Shown here in pieces: positions 36,561 to 46,475 of a stretch of DNA of 64,000 bases. A program made the translations under genes and the position numbers. Origin of the DNA: Hylemonella gracilis str. Niagara R (GTDB taxonomy: Bacteria > Pseudomonadota > Gammaproteobacteria > Burkholderiales > Burkholderiaceae_C). Within the stretch, counting starts at the first letter, position 1; the number at the start of each line of letters is the position of its first letter. The notes beneath the pieces are model-generated. The model saw only the letters and a program-made list of their open reading frames with translations. It was not told the origin of the DNA and did no database searches. The stretch spans positions 2,530,477-2,594,476 of the forward strand of contig NZ_JEMG01000001.1 in NCBI RefSeq assembly GCF_000600295.1, written 5' to 3'.

Positions 36561-38489
36561 TCAAAAAGTCTCCCACTCGCCTTCCGCTTCCTTGCTTTCC
36601 TTGGGCGGCGACACGGCCTTGGGTTTGGCCGGGGCTGCCGTTGCGGCTGCTGCAGCTTTCGGCGCACCTGCACCCGCTGCCTTCGCACCCATCTGAGGGG
36701 CTGGGGCGCCTTGCGCCTTGCCAGGCGCGAGCCGAGGTGGCGCGGCCGGTGCTGGCTGGTTCGGCTGGCCAGCTGCCACCGACGGGGTGGACAGGGGCAC
36801 CGAAACTCGCGCCGCAGAGGTTGAGGAAGCCGTGGCAGTGGACGACCCCGTGGACGAAGCCGACCGAGCGCGCGGCGCCGAGGCGGCGGCCCGTGCCGAG
36901 GGCGGCAAGCGCCCCGACTCGCCCTCACCCTCGCCGCTGCCCAGGCGGAACACCGCCATCATCCGTGCCAGGCTCTGTGCCTGTTCGCGCATGCTGCCGG
37001 CCGCGGCGGCACTTTCCTCGACCAAGGCGGAATTCTGCTGGGTCATCTGGTCCAGCTGGGCGACGGACTGGTTCACGCCCGCGATGCCCTGGCTCTGCTC
37101 GTGGGTGGCGGCGTGGATCTCGGCAATGATGTCCGTGACGCGCTTGACCGAGGTGACGATCTCGTCCATGGTCTGCCCGGCATTGGCCACCAGGCGGCTG
37201 CCGCTCTCCACCTTCTGGACCGAGGCGCCGATCAGGGCCTTGATCTCCTTGGCCGCCTCAGCGCTGCGCCCCGCCAGGGCCCGCACCTCGCTGGCCACCA
37301 CCGCGAAGCCCCGCCCTTGCTCGCCCGCGCGCGCGGCCTCCACCGCCGCGTTCAGCGCCAGGATGTTGGTCTGGAAGGCGATGCCATCGATCACGTTGAT
37401 GATGTCGGCGATGCGCTTGCTGCTGTCGTTGATATCGCCCATGGTGCTGACCACCTCGGACACCACCACGCCGCCGCGTCCGGCCACCTCGGCCGCCGTC
37501 GTGGCCAACTGGTTCGCCATGCTCGCGCTGTTCGAGGTCTGCTGCACCGTGCTGGTCAGCTGCTCCATCGCGGAGGCGGTGGCCTGCAGGCTACCCGCCG
37601 TCTGCTCCGTGCGCTGGGACAGGTCGGCGTTGCCCTGGGCAATCTCGCTGGACGCCGTGGTGATGCTGTCGGTCGCCGAGCGCACCTCGCTGACGAGATG
37701 ACGCAAGGACCCAACCATCTGTGCCAGACCGCCCATCACACTGCCTGGGCTGGCGGGCGGGATCTGCACGCCCAAGTCGCCCTGAGCGATGCGCACCATC
37801 ACCGCGTAGGCCTCGCTAGGTTCACCGCCCACCTGGCGGATCACCGACCGCCCCACCGACCAACCGATCCCGCCCACGATCAGCAGCACCACCAGCAACT
37901 GGAGCCCTCCGGTGAGGTAGAGGCGGGCCTTCATGGCGTCGATGTCGTCGGTATACAGGCCGGACCCCAACATCCATTCCCAGCCGGGCACCCGCACCAC
38001 GTACTGCAGTTTGGGCGAAGGCACGGTCGCACCGGGACGGGCGAATTCACCCATCTCCATGGCGGTGTTGTCCTTGCTGGCCCGCAAGGCACCGGTCAGG
38101 GTGGCGATCACGTCCTTGCCCTGGCCATCCTTGAGCTTGCCCATCATGTTCTGGCCCTCAAAATCCTTGCGGATGGGGTGCACGACCCCGGTGCCGTCCA
38201 TGGTGTAAATGTAGAAGTACTCGACGTTGCCGGCCCCGTAGCGCGACACCCGCACCGCTTCGGCCGCGGCCTTCTGCGCGTCCTCCACGGTCATCTCGCC
38301 CTTCTCGGCCTTGCTTTTGTAGGCATTGACGATGCTGTGCATGGATTGCACGGCCGTGGCCAGTTGCTCGGTGCGCGCCTCCATGACGCGCCGCCCCGCG
38401 GCCAGCGTGGAAGTGACGATCAGCACCGCCACGGCCAGCAGCGCCGCCCCCACGATGACACCAATCTTCTGCTTGAAACTCAAGTTCAT
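36561..38489 (-). CDS. Methyl-accepting chemotaxis protein (Cache-type)
   Basis: A 642-residue chemoreceptor. Membrane segment 1 covers about residues 9-31, a single periplasmic Cache domain about 33-188 ([36 protein letters not shown]) and membrane segment 2 about 190-212. HAMP follows, then the signalling domain with [20 protein letters not shown] and the hairpin tip. The C-terminal 100 residues are alanine/proline-rich, ending EGEWETF, possibly a tether for CheR. The ATG was chosen where the membrane segment begins; about 30 extra upstream codons do not fit. Confidence 0.9.
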   Translation of the reverse strand: MNLSFKQKIGVIVGAALLAVAVLIVTSTLAAGRRVMEARTEQLATAVQSMHSIVNAYKSKAEKGEMTVEDAQKAAAEAVRVSRYGAGNVEYFYIYTMDGTGVVHPIRKDFEGQNMMGKLKDGQGKDVIATLTGALRASKDNTAMEMGEFARPGATVPSPKLQYVVRVPGWEWMLGSGLYTDDIDAMKARLYLTGGLQLLVVLLIVGGIGWSVGRSVIRQVGGEPSEAYAVMVRIAQGDLGVQIPPASPGSVMGGLAQMVGSLRHLVSEVRSATDSITTASSEIAQGNADLSQRTEQTAGSLQATASAMEQLTSTVQQTSNSASMANQLATTAAEVAGRGGVVVSEVVSTMGDINDSSKRIADIINVIDGIAFQTNILALNAAVEAARAGEQGRGFAVVASEVRALAGRSAEAAKEIKALIGASVQKVESGSRLVANAGQTMDEIVTSVKRVTDIIAEIHAATHEQSQGIAGVNQSVAQLDQMTQQNSALVEESAAAAGSMREQAQSLARMMAVFRLGSGEGEGESGRLPPSARAAASAPRARSASSTGSSTATASSTSAARVSVPLSTPSVAAGQPNQPAPAAPPRLAPGKAQGAPAPQMGAKAAGAGAPKAAAAATAAPAKPKAVSPPKESKEAEGEWETF

Positions 38490-38789
38490 GGGAACACCTC
38501 GCCCCGCATTGCCAAAAGAAAACAAACCCAAGAAACCCGACGAGTACGGGACGTGCCCCGCCCGTAGGCGACGCACGCATACCCTCCCCCGGTCCTCTGT
38601 CTATATCGGCAGGCCGTGACACAAACTGACGCTGGAAATCGCAGCAAGCGGGCTGGTCGGGTGGCGGAGTTAAGAATCGAACGATCGTGCTATTTTTTGA
38701 AGAATTGGCTCGAAGCGCCTTAGAATCCTGCAGCGCGCTTGACCGACAAGCCCCCGCCCCGAGACGAGATACAGAACGAGATACCGCTT
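38490..38789. other. Divergent intergenic region before the chemoreceptor and ETF-QO genes
   Basis: No gene is supported here. It holds the probable promoter TTGAAG (38697-38702) / TAGAAT (38721-38726), 18 bp apart, for the ETF-QO gene on the plus strand. A hexamer pair for the chemoreceptor was not found. Confidence 0.5.
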
Positions 38790-40475
38790 ATGACGAACCA
38801 AGACATCCTCACCCAATACGGCCCGCGCGAAGCCATGGAATACGACGTGGTCGTCGTCGGCGGCGGCCCGGCCGGCCTGTCCACCGCCATCCGCTTGAAA
38901 CAGCTCGCGGCCGAAAAAGGCCAGGATGTCTCGGTCGTCGTGCTGGAAAAAGGTGGCGAGCCCGGCGCGCACATCCTCTCTGGCGCGGTCATGGACCCGC
39001 GCGCCATCGAGGAACTCTTCCCCGACTGGAAGGAACGCGGCGCGCCGCTGAACCAGCCAGTGACGGGCGACGACGTGCTCTTCCTGTCCGAAAAGGGTGC
39101 CAAGCGCACGCCGGACTTCCTGGTGCCGGACAACTTCCATAACCAGGGCAATTACGTCGTTGCGCTCGGCTTGGTCACCAAATGGCTCAGCGAGCAGGCC
39201 GAAGCCCTGGGCGTGGAAATCTTCCCCGGCTTCGCCGTCGCTGAAGTGCTCTACAACGAGAACGGCTCCGTGAAAGGAGTGGCCACCGGCAACCTCGGCG
39301 TCGGCAAGAACGGCGAGCCCACCGGCAGCTTCCAGCTCGGCATGGAGCTCCACGCCAAGTACACCGTATTCGCGGAAGGTTCGCGCGGCAACCTGGGCAA
39401 GCAACTCATCGCCAGGTACAAGCTCGACGAAGGCAAGGACCCGCAGAGTTACGCGCTCGGCGTCAAGGAACTCTGGGAAATCCCCGCCGACAAGGCCCAG
39501 CCCGGCCGTGTTGTCCATACCGCCGGCTGGCCTATGGGCAACAGCACCTACGGCGGTGGCTTCCTCTACCACCTGGAGGGCAACAAAGTGACGCTGGGCT
39601 TCGTCACCGGCCTGGACTACCAGAACCCCTACCTGAGCCCTTTCGAGGAAATGCAGCGCTGGAAAACCCACCCGGCCATCCGCGCGCACATCGAAGGCGG
39701 CAAACGCATCGGCTACGGCGCGCGCGCCATCACGGCCGGCGGCCTTCTGTCCCTGCCCAAGACCATCTTCCCGGGCGGCGTGCTCGTGGGCTGCGATGCG
39801 GGTTACCTGAACGCCAGCCGCATCAAGGGCAGCCACGCCGCCATCAAGAGCGGCATGCTGGCAGCCGAAGCGCTCTTCGAGGCCGTCACCGCGGGCCGCG
39901 CGCACGATGAACTCACGGCCTACCCCGCAGCCTTCGAGCAGAGCTGGCTGCACCAGGAACTGAACCGCGCGCGCAACTTCAAGCAATGGTTCAAGAAAGG
40001 CAGCGTCGTGGGCGCGCTGATGACCGGCATCGAGCACTGGCTGCTGCCCAAGCTGGGCATCAAGACCCCGCCGTGGACCGTGCACCGCAAGGAAGCCGAC
40101 CACCAGCGCCTGAAACCCGCTGCCGAGTGCCAGCCCATCACCTACCCGAAGCCGGACGGCAAACTGACCTTCGACCGTTTGAGCAGCGTGTTCATCAGCA
40201 ACACCAACCACGCCGAAGACCAGCCCGCGCACCTGACGCTCAAGGACGCGAGCGTGCCGGTCAGCATCAACCTGGCCAGATACGCCGGTCCCGAGAGCCG
40301 TTACTGCCCGGCGGGCGTGTACGAGTTCGTCAAGAACGCCGACAACAGCGACCGCCTGCAGATCAACGCCCAGAACTGCGTGCACTGCAAGACCTGCGAC
40401 ATCAAGGACCCGACGCAGAACATCGTCTGGGTCACGCCGGAAGGCGGCGGCGGGCCTAACTACAGCGGAATGTAA
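38790..40475 (+). CDS. Electron-transfer flavoprotein-ubiquinone oxidoreductase
   Basis: A 561-residue ETF-QO that passes electrons from electron-transfer flavoprotein to ubiquinone at the inner membrane. It carries the FAD-binding VVVVGGGPAGLSTAIRL at residues 20-36, a QPVTGDDVLFL segment and a C-terminal 4Fe-4S site made by Cys506, Cys530, Cys533 and Cys536 (RYCPAG, CVHCKTC). A TTG 17 codons upstream could also serve as start, but the ATG is preferred. It would serve fatty acid and amino acid oxidation. Confidence 0.95.
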   Translation: MTNQDILTQYGPREAMEYDVVVVGGGPAGLSTAIRLKQLAAEKGQDVSVVVLEKGGEPGAHILSGAVMDPRAIEELFPDWKERGAPLNQPVTGDDVLFLSEKGAKRTPDFLVPDNFHNQGNYVVALGLVTKWLSEQAEALGVEIFPGFAVAEVLYNENGSVKGVATGNLGVGKNGEPTGSFQLGMELHAKYTVFAEGSRGNLGKQLIARYKLDEGKDPQSYALGVKELWEIPADKAQPGRVVHTAGWPMGNSTYGGGFLYHLEGNKVTLGFVTGLDYQNPYLSPFEEMQRWKTHPAIRAHIEGGKRIGYGARAITAGGLLSLPKTIFPGGVLVGCDAGYLNASRIKGSHAAIKSGMLAAEALFEAVTAGRAHDELTAYPAAFEQSWLHQELNRARNFKQWFKKGSVVGALMTGIEHWLLPKLGIKTPPWTVHRKEADHQRLKPAAECQPITYPKPDGKLTFDRLSSVFISNTNHAEDQPAHLTLKDASVPVSINLARYAGPESRYCPAGVYEFVKNADNSDRLQINAQNCVHCKTCDIKDPTQNIVWVTPEGGGGPNYSGM

Positions 40476-40524
40476 GCATTTCGGGCGCTCCGAGCGCCCG
40501 GCCTTCCCAGCCCATGCGCCGGGG

Positions 40525-41454
40525 TCAAGCCGCCTGCAAGCGCCGCTGCAGGAAATCCCCTAAAGCCCGCATGCGCGCGCTCAGGTGCGTGCCGCGCGCG
40601 AGCGCAAGAACCAGCGGATAAGGCTGGGAGCGCACCTGGGGCAGGACGTGGACCAGATGCCCGGCCGCCAGATCGGCGGCCACGTCCAGGCGCGACTTCA
40701 GCGCGATACCCCAGCCCTCCACCGCCCATTGCCGAGCGACCAGGCCGCTGTCGACACTGCGGCGCACCCGCGCGCGGAAGGTGACCGGCTTGCCGGCGTC
40801 GAGCAGCGTCCATCGGTGCGCGGGCCGGCTGGCGATGCGCAGGCCGATCATCTCGTGCGCGGCCAGGTCGTCCAAGCGTTTGGGCATGCCCGCGCGACGC
40901 AAATAGGCGGGCGCGGCCACCAGAATGGCATGGTTGTCCGGCACCAGGGGCCGCACGATCTGGCCGGGGGCGGCCTCGCCATAGCGGATGGCGGCGTCCA
41001 CGGGCTCGCGCGTCAGATCGGCCACACGGTCGCCGACGGCCAGATCGAGTTGCAACTGCGGGTGCAGCCCCATGAATTCATCCAGCAGCGAACGCAAGAC
41101 CTGCGTGCCCAGGTCGGTCGGTACGCCCAGGCGCAACAAACCCCGCACCTGCGTGAGCGGCGCGCGCAATTCGGCCGCCGCCTCGTCCACGGCGCTCAGC
41201 GCCGAGAGGCAGCGCTGCAAGAAGGCCTCGCCCTCCGGCGTGGGTCTCAGGGCGCGACTGGAGCGCATGAACAAGCGCGCACCGAGTTGCTGCTCCAGCC
41301 GGCGGATCGCCGCCGTGGCGGTCGCGTTGAGCAATCCTTGTTCACGCGCGGCGGCGGCCACGCCACCGAGCTCGGCCACGCGCAGGGCCAAACGCAAGGC
41401 GCCGAGGTCCAGGCGCTCGGAAAGGGCCAAAGCAGGAGCAATCGATGCCTTCAT
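40525..41454 (-). CDS. LysR-family transcriptional regulator
   Basis: A 309-residue LysR regulator: N-terminal winged HTH (residues 15-75: LRLALRVAELGGVAAAAREQ, TATAAIRRLEQQLGARLFMR) and a periplasmic-binding-like effector domain (GLLRLGVPTDLGTQVLRSLL; VDAAIRYGEAAP). It diverges from the oxidoreductase gene (start codons 100 bp apart) and most likely controls it. The long upstream open frame was rejected as it overlaps that gene's other strand. Effector unknown. Confidence 0.9.
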   Translation of the reverse strand: MKASIAPALALSERLDLGALRLALRVAELGGVAAAAREQGLLNATATAAIRRLEQQLGARLFMRSSRALRPTPEGEAFLQRCLSALSAVDEAAAELRAPLTQVRGLLRLGVPTDLGTQVLRSLLDEFMGLHPQLQLDLAVGDRVADLTREPVDAAIRYGEAAPGQIVRPLVPDNHAILVAAPAYLRRAGMPKRLDDLAAHEMIGLRIASRPAHRWTLLDAGKPVTFRARVRRSVDSGLVARQWAVEGWGIALKSRLDVAADLAAGHLVHVLPQVRSQPYPLVLALARGTHLSARMRALGDFLQRRLQAA

Positions 41455-41553
41455 TGACAAATTCCATTTGTCATTGCCGCAGTATCGCATGGCTGGTTCG
41501 GAACACTTGGCCGCAAGACACTGGCGGCCATCGCAACCTTTCCAGGAGTTCCC

Positions 41554-42567
41554 ATGAAAACCATCGGCCACCTTCAACCCCTGCCACTCAGCGACGCGCA
41601 GGCCCTGATCGAGCTCACCCTGCCGGACCCGGAACCGGGGCCGCACGACCTGCTGGTGCGCGTGCGTGCGGTGTCCGTCAACCCGGTGGATGTGAAAGTG
41701 CGCGCCGGCATGGCGCCGCCACCCGGCCAGCCGCGTGTGCTGGGTTGGGACGCCGCAGGCGAAGTGCTGGCAATGGGCTCGCAAGTGCAAGGCTTCACCA
41801 TCGGTGACCGCGTCTGGTACGCCGGTGCGCTGCAGCGTACCGGCAGCAACGCGCCGCTGCAGACCGTGGACGCGCGCATCGTGAGCCGCATGCCGCGCAG
41901 TCTGGACTACCCAGCCGCAGCCGCCCTGCCCCTGACCGGGATCACGGCCTGGGAGTTGCTGTTTGATCGCCTGGGCGTGCCGCAAGGCGGCGGCGCCGGC
42001 CAGCGCCTGCTGGTGGTCGGCGCCGCTGGCGGCGTGGGGTCCATCCTCGTGCAACTGGCACGCCAGTTTACGCAACTGGAGGTGGTGGCCACCGCCTCGC
42101 GCCCGGAGACCGTGGCCTGGGTCCGTGAGCTGGGCGCGCACCATGTGATCGACCACCGTCAGCCGCTCGATGAGGCGCTGAGCGCGGCCGGACTTTCAGG
42201 CGGCGTGCACTTGGTGGCCAGCCTCACGCACACCGAGACCCACTACCCCGCGCTGGTACGCGCTTTGCGCCCGCAGGGCCGCATCGCGCTCATCGACGAC
42301 CCGGCGAGCCTGGACGCACGCCCCTTGAAGATGAAAAGCGCCTCGCTGCACTGGGAGTTCATGTTCACACGTCCCATGTTCGAGACAGATGACATGGCGG
42401 CGCAAGGTCACTTGCTGGCCCGGCTCGCCGAGGCCGTGGACGCAGGCCGCCTGCGCAGCACGGTCACGCGTGACTTCGGGGAACTGTCCGTGGCGACCCT
42501 GTGCGAGGCGCACGCCTGGGTCGAAAGCGGCCAGGCAATGGGTAAAGGCGTGCTGCGGGTGGGTTGA
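41554..42567 (+). CDS. Zinc-independent quinone reductase-like MDR family enzyme
   Basis: A 337-residue member of the medium-chain dehydrogenase family of the QOR/zinc-type oxidoreductase group. The GroES-like half has VSVNPVDVKVRAGM and GWDAAGEVLAMG; the NADPH-binding Rossmann part has VVGAAGGVGSILVQLAR. The zinc-binding cysteines of alcohol dehydrogenases are not visible, so it probably reduces quinones or enones. It is divergent from LysR, suggesting stress- or substrate-induced expression. Confidence 0.85.
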   Translation: MKTIGHLQPLPLSDAQALIELTLPDPEPGPHDLLVRVRAVSVNPVDVKVRAGMAPPPGQPRVLGWDAAGEVLAMGSQVQGFTIGDRVWYAGALQRTGSNAPLQTVDARIVSRMPRSLDYPAAAALPLTGITAWELLFDRLGVPQGGGAGQRLLVVGAAGGVGSILVQLARQFTQLEVVATASRPETVAWVRELGAHHVIDHRQPLDEALSAAGLSGGVHLVASLTHTETHYPALVRALRPQGRIALIDDPASLDARPLKMKSASLHWEFMFTRPMFETDDMAAQGHLLARLAEAVDAGRLRSTVTRDFGELSVATLCEAHAWVESGQAMGKGVLRVG

Positions 42568-42635
42568 GCTGCGAGGGTGGCACGGGCGCGGCACAAGCGC
42601 CCGCCGCCAACCGACGATGCGCTCCAGCTCCGGCT

Positions 42636-43145
42636 TCAGGCATTGCCCAGATAGTCCTTCTTGCCAATATCCACGCCGTTGTGCCGCAGGATGGCGTAGG
42701 CCGTGGTGACGTGGAAGAAGAAGTTGGGCAGCGCCGTGTTCAGCAGGTAAGGCAGACCCAGCAGGCGCTCCTCGCCGGTGCGGCGCTTGAGCACGATTTC
42801 GCGCGCCTCGCTGCCATCGATTTGCTCGTGTTTGAAGGACTGGAGATAGACCAAGGTCTTGGCGATGCGTTCGTTCAACTCAGCGAAGGTCTTTTCATTG
42901 TCCTCATAGACCGGGGGCGCGACACCGGCCAGGCGGGCCGCGCAGCCCTTGGCGGTGTCGGTGGCGATCATGATCTGGTTGCTCAGCGGCAGCATGTCGG
43001 GATAGAGGCGTGCGCTGGTGAACACCAGTTCATCGATCCCCTTGGCTTGGGCATGTGCCTGGGCCTTGGACAGGACGGCATGCAAATTGCCCAGCATGCG
43101 GATGAAAACAGGCACGCTGGCCTGGTACATGGACAGAGAGGACAT
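42636..43145 (-). CDS. DUF1993 family protein
   Basis: A 169-residue protein of the DUF1993 family (SMYQASVPVFIRMLGNLHAV, DMLPLSNQIMIATDTAKGCA, LPNFFFHVTTAYAILRHNGV). The fold is a DinB-like helical bundle; biochemical role unknown. The ATG was placed before MSSLSMYQ, the start of family similarity; the open frame runs upstream without resemblance. A 70-base gap separates it from the MDR gene on the other strand. Confidence 0.83.
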   Translation of the reverse strand: MSSLSMYQASVPVFIRMLGNLHAVLSKAQAHAQAKGIDELVFTSARLYPDMLPLSNQIMIATDTAKGCAARLAGVAPPVYEDNEKTFAELNERIAKTLVYLQSFKHEQIDGSEAREIVLKRRTGEERLLGLPYLLNTALPNFFFHVTTAYAILRHNGVDIGKKDYLGNA

Positions 43146-43503
43146 GGATGATTTCCCGTTGAAAAAAGAAAACGGAATCATCGGGCATCCGAGATTTTTT
43201 TGCAGGACCAGCCCCTTGGGCCTGCCCCATGTGGCAGGCAGGCCAGACGTGCCGAACATGGCGAATTGGCAATTGGGCAGGGCCATCGACTTGGTGTACG
43301 CTAGCCCCCGAGCCGTAATTCCATGTTCATCCAGTTCCTGACCGCATTCCTGATCGTGGGCCAGCACCTCGCGCGCAGCACGCGCGGTCGGCCCTGCGCG
43401 CCTCCGGTCACACCGCTGTCCCCGCCGTCGGCCCTCCACGGTTGACGGTGCCAGCCGCGCACCCTGCCTGGGCGCGCGCCCGTCATTTCACTGGAGATTT
43501 CTC

Positions 43504-44598
43504 ATGGCCGATCTGTTTGACAACCCCATGGGCCTGTGCGGCTTCGAGTTCGTCGAATTCGCCTCCCCCACCCCCAACACGCTCGAACCGCTGTTCGAGA
43601 AAATGGGCTTCTCCCTCGTCGCCAAGCACCGCAGCAAGGATGTGCTGCTCTACCGCCAGGGCGACATCAACTTCATCGTCAACCGCGAACCCAAGAGCCT
43701 GGCCGGTTATTTCGCCGCCGAGCACGGCCCCAGCGCCTGTGCCATGGCCTTCCGCGTCAAAGACTCGCACAAGGCGTACCACCGTGCCCTGGAACTAGGC
43801 GCGCAGCCCGTGGAAGTGCCGACCGGTCCGATGGAACTGCGCCTGCCCGCCATCAAGGGCATCGGCGGCGCGCCGCTTTACCTGATCGACCGCTACGAAG
43901 ACGGCAAGAGCATCTACGACATCGACTTTGAGTTCCTGCCGGGCGTGGACCGGCACCCGGTGGGCCATGGCCTGAAGATCGTTGATCACCTGACGCACAA
44001 CGTCTACCGCGGGCGTATGAGCTTCTGGAGCGAGTTCTACGAGAAGTTCTTCAACTTCCGCGAAATTCGCTACTTCGACATCAAGGGCGAGTACACGGGT
44101 CTGACCAGCAAGGCCATGACCGCACCCGACGGCCTGATCCGCATCCCACTCAACGAAGAAGCCGGCAAGGGCGGCAATGGGCAGATCGAGGAATTCCTGA
44201 TGCAGTTCAACGGCGAGGGCATCCAGCACATCGCCCTGCTTTCGGACGACCTGATCGCCACCGTCGATGCGCTGCAGATGGCGGGCGTGCCACTGGCGAC
44301 AGCACCCAACGAGATCTACTACGAGATGCTGCAAGAACGTCTGCCCGGCCATGGCGAACCCGTGGGCGAGCTTCAAGCCCGTGGGATCCTGCTGGATGGC
44401 AACACCAAAGACGGGGCGCCGCGCCTGCTGCTGCAGATTTTCAGCCAGCCCTTGCTGGGACCGGTGTTCTTCGAGTTCATCCAACGCAAGGCGGACGAGG
44501 GCTTTGGCGAGGGCAACTTCCGTGCCCTGTTCCTGAGTCTGGAACGCGACCAGATCCGGCGCGGAACCTTGAAGGTGGACACACCCGCCTCGGCCTGA
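43504..44598 (+). CDS. hpd: 4-hydroxyphenylpyruvate dioxygenase
   Basis: A 364-residue enzyme that turns 4-hydroxyphenylpyruvate into homogentisate in tyrosine breakdown. The iron ligands are His162 (VDHLTHNV), His242 ([11 protein letters not shown]) and Glu324 (VFFEFIQRK), all in family positions. C-terminal features [20 protein letters not shown] and the lid helix are intact. GGAG lies 8 bases before the ATG. The next step enzyme (homogentisate dioxygenase) is not in the window. Confidence 0.96.
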   Translation: MADLFDNPMGLCGFEFVEFASPTPNTLEPLFEKMGFSLVAKHRSKDVLLYRQGDINFIVNREPKSLAGYFAAEHGPSACAMAFRVKDSHKAYHRALELGAQPVEVPTGPMELRLPAIKGIGGAPLYLIDRYEDGKSIYDIDFEFLPGVDRHPVGHGLKIVDHLTHNVYRGRMSFWSEFYEKFFNFREIRYFDIKGEYTGLTSKAMTAPDGLIRIPLNEEAGKGGNGQIEEFLMQFNGEGIQHIALLSDDLIATVDALQMAGVPLATAPNEIYYEMLQERLPGHGEPVGELQARGILLDGNTKDGAPRLLLQIFSQPLLGPVFFEFIQRKADEGFGEGNFRALFLSLERDQIRRGTLKVDTPASA

Positions 44599-44982
44599 TC
44601 GCAAGCCTGAAGCCCACGCGCAAACCAGCCCGGGGGATGGGCTGGTTAACCCCCATGCGCGAAACCAGGCAATTGCGCGTATAATCCCTGTCGTTGTCGC
44701 GCCATGCTTACCTGCGCGGCAACTGCAGTCTGACAGGGCCCACGGTTTTCTCACACCGTCCGCACGGCCTCCAGCCTCGCCACCTCGCTTGACTGGCCCT
44801 GTCTCCCGGCCCTGCGTGGTTCGGCCGGCAGTCACACTTCGTCCTCAGCGGCAAGCTCAATCCCCCCGGCCCGCACCCTCAACCCCGGACTGGAACACGG
44901 CGGTCAGCGCCGATACGCGGCGCATCGCGCCACACCCTATTTCTGTTTTTACGAAGCGCGGCCACAGAACCGCGCGCACACG
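44599..44982. other. Intergenic region between hpd and the small infA cluster
   Basis: A hairpin AACCAGCCC / GGGCTGGTT (44623-44631 and 44639-44647) without T tract lies after hpd and may end its transcript. A -10 hexamer TATAAT occurs at 44680-44685 with no convincing -35, so a promoter for the following genes is likely here. No gene is seen; the leader from 44692 would be about 290 bases long. Confidence 0.5.
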
Positions 44983-45219
44983 ATGAATATCCATTTGGAA
45001 CATGCTTTCCCGGTAGGCAAATACCTTGTCTCCCCTCTGACCCGTCAAACCGAGTCCGGCCGCTACACGGCCCATGTCTCGATCCGCAGCGGCCGCGGCC
45101 AGGCCACGCACGACCGCGTGCTGGGCTTCGTCCCGGAATTCGGCACCCGCGAAAGCGCGCTGCAATATGCCGCCGCCGAAGGACAGCGCTGGTTGCATCA
45201 GCGGCATTGCAACGCCTGA
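44983..45219 (+). CDS. Hypothetical protein upstream of infA
   Basis: A 78-residue protein ([60 protein letters not shown]). Strand-rich first half with an arginine-bearing SIRSGRG turn, then a helix; no assigned domain. It ends 40 bases before the IF-1 gene and may share its transcript. A nucleic-acid-binding role is possible but unproven. Confidence 0.65.
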   Translation: MNIHLEHAFPVGKYLVSPLTRQTESGRYTAHVSIRSGRGQATHDRVLGFVPEFGTRESALQYAAAEGQRWLHQRHCNA

Positions 45220-45259
45220 GTCCGGCCCTCCCTCCAATCCAATCAAGCAAAGGATCTCC

Positions 45260-45526
45260 ATGGCCAAAGAAGAACTGATCGAAATGCAAGGCAAGGTCGA
45301 GGAAGTGCTGCCCGATTCGCGTTTCCGCGTCACCCTGGAGAACGGCCATAGCCTGATCGCCTACACCGGCGGCAAGATGCGCAAGAACCATATTCGCATC
45401 CTGGCCGGCGACAAGGTGTCGCTGGAGCTCTCGCCCTACGATCTGGGCAAGGGTCGCATCACCTTCCGTCACCTGGAAGCTCGCACGGGCGGCGCACCGG
45501 CTCGACCCCGGCGCACTTTCCGCTGA
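45260..45526 (+). CDS. infA: Translation initiation factor IF-1 (paralogue)
   Basis: An 88-residue IF-1 with the S1/OB fold pattern: [73 protein letters not shown]. It binds the ribosomal A site during initiation. The 17-residue Arg/Pro tail ([15 protein letters not shown]) is longer than in the usual 72-residue factor, so this may be a second infA copy; the ribosomal infA of the alpha operon would be elsewhere. AAAGGA lies 6 bases before the ATG. Confidence 0.9.
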   Translation: MAKEELIEMQGKVEEVLPDSRFRVTLENGHSLIAYTGGKMRKNHIRILAGDKVSLELSPYDLGKGRITFRHLEARTGGAPARPRRTFR

Positions 45527-45625
45527 ATTCCTCACCCCATCCTGGATGGTTTTAAAACCAAGACCATCTTTTCCCCGCGTCGACATTCCCAGTGAATCCA
45601 AGACGCTTTTTCTGAAAGGCTCACC

Positions 45626-45961
45626 ATGAGCAGCAAACTTTACGTCGGCAACCTCTCCTATTCCGTGCGCGACGACGACCTCCAGCAACAATTCGGAGCC
45701 TTCGGCGACGTGCAATCGGCCAAGGTCATGATGGACCGCGACAGCGGCCGCTCCAAGGGCTTCGGCTTCGTGGAAATGGGCAGTGCCGACCAGGCTGAAG
45801 CCGCGATCCGCGGTCTGCATGGCCAGAACGTCGGCGGCCGTGACATGGTGGTCAACATCGCCCGTCCGATGGAGCCCCGCACCGGTGGTGGCGGCTTCGG
45901 CGGCGGTCGTCGCGAAGGTGGCGGCGGTGGTTTCGGCGGCGCCCGCAACAATCGCTACTGA
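45626..45961 (+). CDS. Glycine-rich RNA-binding protein (RRM)
   Basis: A 111-residue protein: one RRM at residues 4-80 with RNP2 LYVGNLSY and RNP1 KGFGFVEM, followed by a glycine/arginine tail (GGGGFGGGRREGGGGGFGGA). Such proteins in beta-proteobacteria bind RNA, often at low temperature, as chaperones. It follows the IF-1 gene by 99 bases and ends at a strong terminator. The shared layout suggests translation control under stress. Confidence 0.92.
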   Translation: MSSKLYVGNLSYSVRDDDLQQQFGAFGDVQSAKVMMDRDSGRSKGFGFVEMGSADQAEAAIRGLHGQNVGGRDMVVNIARPMEPRTGGGGFGGGRREGGGGGFGGARNNRY

Positions 45962-45993
45962 AGCACACTGCGCGCACCCCGCGCCCTGCGACA

Positions 45994-46019
45994 AAAAAAC
46001 CGGCTTCGGCCGGTTTTTT
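45994..46019 (+). terminator. Terminator after RRM gene
   Basis: AAAAAACCGG / CCGGTTTTTT (45994-46003 and 46010-46019) with a 6-base loop gives a 10-bp stem whose right arm ends in a T tract. It ends the infA-RRM transcript. Confidence 0.9.
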
Positions 46020-46078
46020 CATGGGTGCGTCGAAGACGGGCATTAAGATGCGGCTCGTTCAACCATCAAGGGGCCGTC

Positions 46079-46444
46079 ATGATCCGATTCAGCGAAGAAC
46101 ATGTGTGGGTGCGCGTCGAGGGCGACATCGGCGTGGTCGGCATCACCGCTCACGCGCAGGACACGCTGGGCGACATCGTGTTCGTGGAATTGCCTGCGGT
46201 GGGCCGCACGCTGGCGGCTGGCGCCGTGGCGGGCGTGGTCGAATCCGTCAAGGCTGCCGCCGATGTCTACAACCCAGTCAGCGGCAGCGTCACCGAGGTG
46301 AACGAGGCTCTGCGCGAAGACCCTGCGCTCGCCAACAGCGCGCCTCTGGACGCGGGCTGGTTTTACAAGCTGCGGCTTTCGAACCCGGCCGAACTCGAGG
46401 CCTTGATGGACGAAGACAGCTACGCCAGCAGCCTGATGACCTGA
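46079..46444 (+). CDS. gcvH: Glycine cleavage system H protein
   Basis: A 121-residue lipoyl carrier. Lys58 in GVVESVKAAADVYNPVSG is the lipoylation site; FSEEHVWVRVEGDIGVVGIT and LGDIVFVELPAVG are the usual strands. It carries the aminomethyl group between P and T proteins in glycine cleavage. It is isolated from gcvT and gcvP here; no promoter was identified. The start is an ATG 54 bases into a longer open frame, since family similarity begins here. Confidence 0.95.
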   Translation: MIRFSEEHVWVRVEGDIGVVGITAHAQDTLGDIVFVELPAVGRTLAAGAVAGVVESVKAAADVYNPVSGSVTEVNEALREDPALANSAPLDAGWFYKLRLSNPAELEALMDEDSYASSLMT

Positions 46445-46475
46445 GTTCGGGCGCAAGTGCTGCCGCCTACGTACC

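Noticed and set aside
37101-38567. Plus-strand 488-codon frame opposite the chemoreceptor.
   Set aside because: Histidine-rich antisense frame; the chemoreceptor signalling domain on the other strand is unambiguous.
40525-42156. Extended version of the LysR gene reaching 234 codons further upstream.
   Set aside because: It overlaps the divergent oxidoreductase gene and its promoter; LysR similarity begins at 41454.
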